DNA from: Neurospora intermedia
Lineage: Eukaryota; Ascomycota; Sordariomycetes; Sordariales; Sordariaceae
Assembly: GCA_037102815.1 (NCBI GenBank)
Contig: BTPP01000004.1
Location: forward strand, 1,798,001-1,862,000
Direction: 5' to 3'
DNA: 64,000 bases
Shown in pieces: positions 55,854 through 64,000 of the stretch (position 1 is its first letter; each line of letters starts with the position of its first letter). Made by a program: the position numbers and the translations under genes. A model generated the notes under the pieces. That model was not told the origin of the DNA. It saw only the letters and a program-made list of their open reading frames with translations, and did not search any database.

Positions 55854-58800
55854 ATGAGTTGCCGGCGCAATGGAAGCCTGAGCTCCACGTTGCTTCTCAT
55901 AGCAGCCAATGTGCTGATCCCAGTTGCCATTGTCATATTCGCAACGGGCTTCTTCCCATATAAGCCTCTTCTACCGGGTCTGGCTGAGTATGAGCCATTG
56001 GATGGCTATGGCGAGCCCCCGGAAGCTCCGTTTGACAAGCTGGTCTTCATGGTCGTCGACGCCCTGCGAAGGTAAAATCATGTCACTATCGCCAATACCA
56101 CTCACTCTTTGACAAGTAGCCATGTTAATGCGGTGTTTACATGTAGTGATTTTGTATACACTACCAACAGTGGCTTCAAGTTCACTCAATCGTAAGCTTC
56201 TCAATATGGTGCGCCCTTCTCCGGCTTCAGTAGATCTTCCGTGTTGACATCTCATATAGCTTGGTTCGCCATGGTGCTGCAATTCCCTTCACAGCTCATG
56301 CCACGTCTCCCACAGTCACCATGCCTAGACTGAAGGCCATCACTACTGGTTCTGTACCTTCTTTCCTCGATGTCGTTCTCAACATTGACGAAGGCGATGA
56401 GTCTTCAAGCCTTGCGTCGCAAGACACCTGGTTGGCTCAGATGAAGGCAAAGGGCACAGGAAAACTTGTAATGTACGGGGATGACACTTGGTTGAAGCTC
56501 TTTCCGGGTACATTTGATCGTGCTGATGGTACCACGAGCTTCTTTGTTGCGGTAAATTCTTACGCTTGTATGGCAGGCGTCCGCATTGTGCTAACGTGAG
56601 TAGGACTTCACCGAGGTTGATCATAATGTCACTCGAAACATTCCTGGAGAGCTCCGAAACGACGATTGGAATACCATGATTCTTCACTATCTTGGACTTG
56701 ATCACATTGGACATAAGGGAGGACCGAGAAGGTAAAGTCGCTTCTTCTTCCCGAATAGGCATATTGCTCACTGGCCATATAGCCCTCATATGGTCCCGAA
56801 GCAACGGGAAATGGATGGTATCGTCAGCCAGATATACAAGGCCATAGAAACCCAAGACCACCTCAAGTCAACACTTTTTGTTCTCTGTGGAGATCATGGA
56901 ATGAATGATGCCGGCAATCACGGCGCCTCGTCGCCTGGCGAAACTTCACCGGCCCTTCTGTTCATCTCCCCCAAGCTCAAGGGCCTTCAGAAAAACCAAG
57001 ACTCTCCGTTACCAGATGCCGAAGACTTTCAATTCTACTCGACCGTTGAACAGTCTGATCTGGCACCCACTTTGGCTGCTCTTCTAGGATTTCCTATTCC
57101 CAAGAACAATCTGGGTGTCCTGATCCCCGAATTTTTGTCAATCTGGCCAAAGAGTAAGTTGTGAAGTCATCAAACCTTCTGGTCATTCCATATTCTAACA
57201 AGACCACAGAAGCCGACCAGGCCTATTTGCTGCATCAAAATGCGCGCCAGATACAAACCGTCATCTCGGCTGCATCGGGTACCAAAACTTTCGACGGTGA
57301 TTTACCCGCAGAATCCTGTGCCAGCCCGTCGTCCGACTATGAAGAACTGGCCTGTGAATGGCAAGGTCCCTCAAACATTCTCATGTCTGCGAGAGTTGGT
57401 GACGATATGAACTCCCAGTGGGCATTGGCTGTTGTCATGGTAATACCCAACCTACCTACATAACACTCTGCTCCGCCTCCGGCCCAGCTAACCATCTTCC
57501 AGTGGCTTCGCAAGGCTCAAGAGCTCATGAGCGGCATGGCGAGCAACTACGACATGTCCCGACTCATCCTAGGCCAAGTCACCGCCCTCCTCGCCGTAAT
57601 CTTCAGCCTAAGCGCCGCAACCAAAACCGTCTCTCCAACCCGTTCTCTCACCCCCTTACTGGTGATTTCCATAGCCTACAGCATTATGATGTTTGCCAGC
57701 AGCTATGTCGAAGAAGAGCAGCACTTTTGGTATCTAGCAACGAGCACCTGGTTTGGCTACCTCACTCTCCGCGGATTCAAGCGGTACGTCTGCCCCTCCC
57801 TCCTTTGTTTTCCCTTCTTTCTCCTTCATTTCATACCCAACCTTGACTAACAACCCTCGCCGCCCCCCAGCGCCAACACCACCTTTCCCGCCCACCTCCT
57901 CCTCACCGCCTTCCCCGTCCTCGTCTCCCTCCGCCTCCTTCGCGCCTGGAACCAAACCGGCCAAAAACACGCCGGCACGCCGGACATTGTCAAACTCTTT
58001 ATCGAACCCCACCCCCACTTCCTCTGGTTGCTCGTCGGCCTCACCTACTTCTGGACCCACCGGCAGCTCGTCTACTCCTTCCACGGCCGCATCCCGGTAC
58101 CCATCAACTACCCTGTCATGACGGGGCTAGTTTTGGCCGCGTTCACTTTCAAGGCAGCCTTCACGCTCGAGGACGCTCCCGAGTCGGTGGTGGAATTCGT
58201 GAAGAGCAGTTTGCTTGATTTCACGAGGGGCGCGAGCTTGATCGCCCGCGCCCGCGCGGTGTTTGTCGGTCTAGGACTGGTGGCGATGGCGGCGATGGGG
58301 TTTATACTTTGGGAGATGACGGGGACCGGGGGGAACCGTAAACGGTCACGCCCCAAAAGGGTGCCGGCCGAGGCGATCACCACCCTTCAACACCTGTACA
58401 CCATCCTCGCCCTCACACAAAGCCGGACGGCCAATATTCCCCTCTTTCTCATCTTTAATCTGCTTTACTGGTTCCTGTCCAGCGAGATCGATGTCCTGGA
58501 CGGCACAGGGCTGTCGACCGTTGAATTGGCAATTTCTTCACTCTTACTGCAATATGCCTCCTTTTTTGCTATGGGCGGGAGCAACGCGATTTCCTCCGTG
58601 GACCTATCTAACGCCTACAACGGGGTGAGCAATTTCAACGTTATCCTGGTCGGCGTCTTGACGTACGTGGGGAACTGGGCGGGACCGGTGTGCTGGGCTT
58701 TCGGGACGGTGGTGCTTTTGGGGAAGATTTGGCGGAGGGATCAGAGACAGAAAAGGCTGGGTAGCGGTAACAATGGGAAAAGACGGAGCGACGAAAAGGA

Positions 58801-59056
58801 GGAAAAGGCGGAAGCGAAACAGAGGCTTGAAGAGGGACCAGTCAGTCTGTTCAAGACCCATGTTGCCGTGACGACGCTGTTTACCGCGTTCAGTGTCGCG
58901 GCGGTTATGGCTGCTTGTACGATCCTTAGGACGCACTTGTTCGTGTGGACGGTATTTTCCCCAAAGTACTTGTACTGCGTGGCTTGGAGCTTGGGGCAGC
59001 ATTTGGTGGTTAATGTTGGGCTGAGTGGGTTGTTGTTTTGGCTTGGGTCATTGTAG
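55854..59056 (+). CDS. las21: GPI ethanolamine phosphate transferase 2 (GPI7/LAS21)
   Basis: Eight exons: 55854-56071, 56147-56191, 56260-56551, 56604-56731, 56783-57153, 57210-57439, 57503-57783 and 57871-59056. All introns are GT-AG, 51-87 bp. The product is 916 aa. It begins with an N-terminal anchor (STLLLIAANVLIPVAIVIFA). The lumenal alkaline-phosphatase-like domain carries the metal and catalytic motifs FMVVDALR-SDF, TSPTVTMPRLKAITTG, GDDTW, LGLDHIGHKGG and CGDHGMND. About ten membrane spans follow, ending VGLSGLLFWLGSL. It adds ethanolamine phosphate to the second mannose of the GPI anchor in the ER, with Gpi11 as partner. The order of motifs and the DxxGH(K)GGP block set GPI7 apart from GPI13 and MCD4 only by overall resemblance. 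It is convergent with YCG1. Confidence 0.95.
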
Positions 59057-59501
59057 CCAAAGTATGAGGTGGTGCAATCTTGTCCAAGAGGACAAGCATA
59101 AGGAAGGGCCGATGGTTTGATAGGATGTATGGATCATTGTGTGTTGGTTGCTTGTAGTAAATATAGAGGTTAGATTAGAACGAGCAGATAAACTCTCGAA
59201 ATCATTCCTCAGCATCGCCTTGATGAGGAGATGCCAAGGAAGTTGAAATGCATGGAAGCAAGCAAGAAAAAGCCTTCTGACATTTCATTCAATGGTATCC
59301 TGCAATGTTCAAGGACAAAATAAACCAAGGCAACACGTCTCAGCTCAAGAAGCTCAGGCCTCGGCAGCAAGCAAACGACATGAACCAAAGCCAGAAACAC
59401 AGAGCCTCCATATGGTACGTAGTGTCCCATCCAAACCCAATCAAGTCAGTTCATATGTAGTTCAACAATCCAGAATGTCCGTCTTCAATCCGTACGCAAC
59501 C
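59057..59501. other. Short intergenic region between convergent GPI7 and YCG1
   Basis: 445 bp holding the 3' flanks of both genes. No coding content was seen. Confidence 0.6.
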
Positions 59502-62500
59502 CTATTCGGAGTCGTCATCTTCATCCGACAATAACTCATCAACAAGCTCATCATCATCTTTCCCTTCGTTCTCTCCATCATCGTCATCACCGTCCTCCTC
59601 TTCTTCCCCTTCTTCTTGTCCATCCTCTTCCCCTCCCACCTCATCGTCCTGTTCCTCGTCCTCGCCCTTTTTTTCTTCTTGTTCTTCTTCGTCCTCCTCC
59701 TCAATCTTCGTCCTCTCCATCACCGTATCTCCATCACTATCATCCAGTATCTCCTCCGCAATATCCTCCGTACCTGCTCTACTTCTCCGTCCAGCACTCA
59801 ACCGCGCCTTGGCTTTCATCGCACTAGCCCTCCTACTCCCTCTCCTTCCTGTCGGTTGTTGTTGTTGTTGTTCTTCCTCTTGCTCTTCTTCCTGCTCCTC
59901 CTCTTGTTGTTGCTGCGGCGGTTGTACGCTAACCACACTCTGCGAACTCTGCCTCCTGTTCCTAAGAGAAACGCCTCTCAACAACCTTCTCTGTTCCGTG
60001 CTCGGCTCCTGGGCTTCTGTTGCAGTCGGTTTTGGTGTTGTTTCCCGATCACCATCATTATCATCATCATCGCCGACTTGCGTACCGCCCATTTCCACAT
60101 CCTCGCCCTCGTCCTCGTCCTCCTCCTTGATGGAGACGGCAACGCTGACCTCTCTTTCCTTTCTCTTCCTGCTGTTAGCAGGCGCAGCAGTAGCACCAGA
60201 CGCAGATGGTGCGACGGAACCGGCTCTGGACACAGCCCCGCCGCCGCCGCTGCCGCCGCCACTGGCTTCGCTAGCCGGAGGCGCCACGCTACCCGCCCGG
60301 CTAGGGGCGACGCTACCTGCCCTGCTGGCGCTTCTTCTATGGGTGGTGGCGCCGGAGGCGATGGAGGCATGGCGGCCCGCGGCGTTGTTGGCGGCATCTT
60401 GCTCGGCGGCGGCATCGAGGGCGTTGACAATCTTGCCAAGGGAGACGTGGACCTTGTAGAGGGCGTTGCGGGAGGTGGCGTCGGAGAGGAGGTTGTTCTC
60501 GACAGCGTTGGTGACGAGGGTGTAGACGTCGCGGATCTTGGTGGGCGAGGAGGGATTGGAGGAAGAGGAGCCGGAGGGGATATAGAGCTTTGCGAGGAGG
60601 GCGGCCATGATGCGCTTTTCTTCTTCTGTGTCTGGGTGTCAGTATCACGATATGGCGGGGGAGGCAACAATGAATACGTACTGGCTCCGTTTCCTTGTAG
60701 CCTTTCGAGAATATCCTTGGCAAAGTCGAGGTGGACATCTGCCGAAACGGTCTTCTTCTCGGGATCAAGGCCGGCGCTGAACCCTTCATCGGGGTTGTAG
60801 CACTTTCTGGGATCCGTCCAGTCGACCAAGCAGGCAGCGATGGTCGACATGCTGACCATCTGATCATCTACATCGGCCTCTTCGTCATCCAGGCCTTCGC
60901 GCACATTGTACAAGGTATGCAGGGCATCCAGCGCAACCCGGCGCATCAGATCCTGGTTCTCTGGCCGCGAGTAGCAGAACACAGGTAAAAAGTAATTAAG
61001 CGCCTGTCTGACGCTCTGGTTCTCTGCACTGGCGGGCTCGAAGTACGCGATAACAAGGGTCTTGAGCAGCTCCGCAGACACGTCAACGTCACTAACAACA
61101 CGGCCGAGCAGGAGTTTGGAGACGGCCACAGTTGCGGCCGCCTGGACCTCGGGAGATCTTCCGCCAGCGCGCAGGGCCTTGACGTAAACCTTGAGGAGAT
61201 TGGTGTTATTCGAAAGCAGCTGCGCGCCGTGCACATTGAGAATATCGGTAAGGATATGCAGGGCGGTGATCTGGAGAGCAGTGTGGCCCTTTGCGAAGAA
61301 ATGCATAAACAGGGTGAGGTTCTCCTCGGCAAGCGAGCGGTCGAGGAGCGAGCAAAGGCCGAGACAAACGAGACCACGCTCGCGAACAGGGGCCTCGTGA
61401 CTGCGAACGGCGGGAACGACGAGGTTGTTGAGCATGGAAACTAGATGGTCGTTTCTCTGGAGATTGCCGGCGACATTGGTGAGCATGCACTGCACAATGT
61501 GGAGACACTTCATGTTGATCATGATCTCCTTGATGGCTTTCTGAGCCGCCTCCTCCTCCGACAGTTCAGGACCCTTGTTCTTCTTTTTCTTAGATTGAGA
61601 ATCTTCGTCGTCGCTGACCTCGGATCTAGCTGAGTGAAAGGACTCGTTGTCGTCAATGTCGCCTTCGTCAGGAACATCGTCAACGATGGTGTCGTGCACG
61701 TCAGCAACGGCTTCAAGTACGATACTGCAGAATTCCTTTTCGCCGGCAGCATCGGGGGCGCAAAGGTCTCGTAGCACCTGGACGGTGAGTTTAGTGACTT
61801 CATCGGGGAGTTCCGGGACGGAGAGAGTTTGTCGCAAAAGGGCGAACATCTTGCGACGGCCAACTTCATCCGAATAGTCCAGGGTAAGGGCGATGTGAAG
61901 AAGCTGCTCGACAATGAACTCTTGCTCGACTGTGTCCTCTTCCTCCTCTTCATCTTCCACTTCCTGCTCATTAATCCTCTTGATGGCATCGATGAGCACC
62001 TTGACGTATCGCTCCAAGTAAAATGCAAGTTTGGTGACTTCGGGTAGTTTCTCATCGACGAGGGACTCATATTTCCCGTTGCCCTCGTTCCTACAGAAGT
62101 CGTTGAATGTCCGGGCGACAAACACGGATTCCGAGCTGAGTGTCTCCCAGAAGTTGTCATCGAAATTTACTGCGTTTCTGTAGTCAGCACGGCCCTCCCA
62201 GAAGCCCTTCATGGCTTCGAGAGCGACACCGTTCTCTCCTCCGGAGTTGACAACATCAATGCGCTCCAGGAGCTCCAGCAGAGCCTCCATGCTTGGGGGT
62301 GACACCTCGGAAGGCTGGCCTCCTTCAACGGGGGGCGCAGTCCCGGCGCAATCCTCGATCCATCTTTCACGGAATAGGCGGCAGGCGGCCTTGCGCACAT
62401 TTTCGTCTCTGTCGCGTAGACCCCAGCGAAGAAGCTTCTCCCTCATAGAGAGTGACAAATGACGAAAGTCGCCCAGCGCAGGCAGAAGACGGGAATAGAC

Positions 62501-63358
62501 AGCGCGCCGCGTAAGCGCATCTTGGTCGCGTGCTCGTTCCAGCAGGTATGGCAGGGTTGTCGGCAAGATGGGCAGGTTAACCAGGAGAGACCTTCTCACA
62601 TCGGCGCTGGGGTCGTTCTGTAAGACTTCGAGGAGCTTTTCGAGAAGACCAGTCGATCCATCATCGTCGCTATCGTCGGAATTCGGTTCGCCCTCGATCT
62701 GGTTGCCAGCCAAGCGCCCAAGACCCAGTACAGCCTGTGCGCGAACCATGGCCTCCTTGTCGCGAATCCTCCTAAGTAGACTTGACCGTAGCTTCTGGAA
62801 GAGGTCGTCGTCAATCGCGTCGAGGGAGTTGATGATATGAGATATGAGTTGCGTTGAGCGATAGCGCACAAACTTGTCCTTGGCGATCATCAAGGGAAGA
62901 ACGGTTTCCATCAAATGTCCGGTAAGTCGGGTGCTGGGTGTCTCGGGCATGGTGCTGGCATCCGGGTCGGCCTCGCCGAGAATTTCGTTATCCTTCTCGA
63001 CGGCATGCCGCAGGAACAGACCGATGAAGCGCACCGTCTTCTCGCCGACTCCCTCGCTCTTCTTGATGGGCATGACGCGCAGAACACAGCGCACAAACTC
63101 CTTGTTGAAGTCATCTTCCTCGAACTCGTCGGCCTCGGCAGGCTTCTTCGTACTCGTCGGCTCGTAGCAGCATGCTTCTTGTATCTTGCGCAGGGTCACG
63201 GCCAGCTTGCGATGGGATGCCGTGGTCTTTTGGGCGTCGCGGAAGACGGTCGCGACTTGTGTGCGTAGCGCATTGTCGGGAGTATCTAAGGGTGCTTCTG
63301 GTACGACCGAGGTCTGGCGCGCCCCGCGTGTCGCTCTCGTCGATCTGCCCGGCGCCAT
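59502..63358 (-). CDS. ycg1: Condensin subunit 3 (Ycg1/CAP-G)
   Basis: Exons are 63358-60682 and 60625-59502, with a 56-bp intron (GTACGT..CAG). The product is 1266 aa from ATG 63358; an in-frame ATG at 63367 would add three residues. The body is HEAT repeats (for example FVRYRSTQLISHIINSLDAI and RIRDKEAMVRAQAVLGLGRL). It includes the conserved Cnd3 region FVRCVLRVMPIKKSEGVGEK and the C-terminal CAP-G block ECL-like LHIVQCMLTNVAGNLQRNDH. The tail (after about residue 970) is low complexity: Ala/Ser/Gly, then Gln/Glu-rich, then very acidic, ending DEDDDSE. It is the DNA-binding HEAT subunit of condensin, paired with Brn1/CAP-H on mitotic chromosomes. The acidic exon produces a long antisense ORF (59616-60800) that I consider a shadow. 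Confidence 0.95.
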
Positions 63359-64000
63359 GGTCGGCAATGGCTGTTGGTATTAGCGGGGCCTGCGCAGCGG
63401 CAGTCCTCTATTTGTATGCGATATGGAAAAGGTACAAGTAATCCAAACCCAAGATGTAAGAAAACAAGCAAAAAGAAAGACGTATGTGGGGCTTCGTAGG
63501 ACGGGATGGCTTTTGCAACTGAACAGGAGGGGATGAAAGTGACACTATTCGCGAATGGAGGTTGTTTTGTTTACTTTGCACTGGGCTGCTGTGAATTTCC
63601 TAGCGGCCCCGTCGTCAGCGGGAGAGACTGTCTGACCTGCAGAGGGGTTGTCGCGCTGCTCGCTGCGCTGTCTGTCGCAGAACGTACCCTGCTGGTGCCC
63701 TGAAGCTGCCCTGCCTTGAATGGTCTGTGCGCCCCGCCTTTCCTTGGGTGTGGAAGCGCGCGAAGAGAGGAAGAGCCGGGCTCAGGATCCTGCCAAGCTT
63801 GAGGGAACGATAAGCTCCCTTGTACGCTCTTATCGGGACTCCACCTCGAATATTTTTCTTTGGGCGAAGGGTCCAGAACTGTTGTCGCTGGGGGAAGCTG
63901 TACACTCGGCGATTCCCATCCACCATTTGCGCCTTGAGAGGGTCTGTTCTCTTCACTTTTGCATTGATTTGACTGCTTTCGTGTCTCTTCTTTTCCCACA
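63359..64000. other. Right-edge intergenic DNA upstream of YCG1
   Basis: YCG1 promoter region. A 142-codon minus ORF (63571-63999) runs close to the edge. It has no recognisable content and may be chance. Confidence 0.5.

Noticed and set aside
59616-60800. 394-codon plus ORF opposite the condensin tail
   Set aside because: Poly-Leu/Ser and poly-Phe runs are the reverse complement of the Glu/Gln-rich tail.

Overview
The window is euchromatic chromosomal DNA of a filamentous ascomycete. Genes carry short introns (about 50-275 bp) with GTAAGT-type donors and CTRAC-like branch sites. Start codons sit in CAAAATG-like contexts, and codons of highly expressed genes favour C in third position. A 604-residue Tup1-type co-repressor beginning [13 protein letters not shown], which I recognise as RCO-1, together with the tetranucleotide-rich intergenic DNA, points to Neurospora (probably N. 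crassa) or a close Sordariales relative. The species call is from memory and was not checked by alignment. I see no virus, transposon ORF, CRISPR array, tRNA or rRNA gene, and no strongly AT-rich RIP-like block.

Layout, left to right. (1) 1-1283 (-): N-terminal part of a Jsn1/Pumilio-type RNA-binding protein, running off the edge. (2) 5619-7310 (+): CCDC47 family ER protein. (3) 7881-8502 (-): ECM15/UPF0045 protein, with a possible longer mitochondrial form. (4) 10596-14032 (+): Ark/Prk/Akl (NAK) endocytic kinase. (5) 17218-18130 (-): Ecl1-type life-span factor. (6) A gene-poor stretch of about 10 kb. (7) 28390-30182 (+): RNase MRP subunit RMP1. (8) 31100-33276 (-): RCO-1. (9) 37743-38438 (+): orphan membrane protein. 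(10) 40425-41526 (+): sterol C-5 desaturase ERG3. (11) 43464-43886 (-): DUF2015/UPF0357 protein. (12) 44812-45611 (+): ribosomal protein eL28. (13) 47022-48391 (+): malate dehydrogenase. (14) 49138-50165 (-): TRAPP subunit Trs33. (15) 51598-53539 (-): Siz/PIAS SUMO ligase. (16) 54627-55017 (+): LLP/DUF2423 nucleolar protein. (17) 55854-59056 (+): GPI7/LAS21. (18) 59502-63358 (-): condensin HEAT subunit Ycg1/CAP-G.

These are single housekeeping or regulatory genes rather than a gene cluster. Loose themes are ribosome biogenesis (RMP1, eL28, LLP), the ER and secretory pathway (CCDC47, ERG3, GPI7, Trs33) and nuclear regulation (RCO-1, Siz/PIAS, condensin). Telomere-repeat (TTAGGG/CCCTAA) boxes lie upstream of RMP1, eL28 and RCO-1.

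Exon coordinates were derived by hand from reading frames, splice signals and expected family sequence. All multi-exon models given here stay in frame from ATG to stop. I found no convincing new multi-gene system. The most unusual points are an in-frame 78-nt intron-like segment that encodes a whole membrane span in the orphan gene, an alternative mitochondrial start for ECM15, repeated acidic DDIF motifs in RMP1, a cluster of hairpin and tetranucleotide structures near 15.2-15.8 kb, and two long uncharacterised ORFs in otherwise gene-free DNA.
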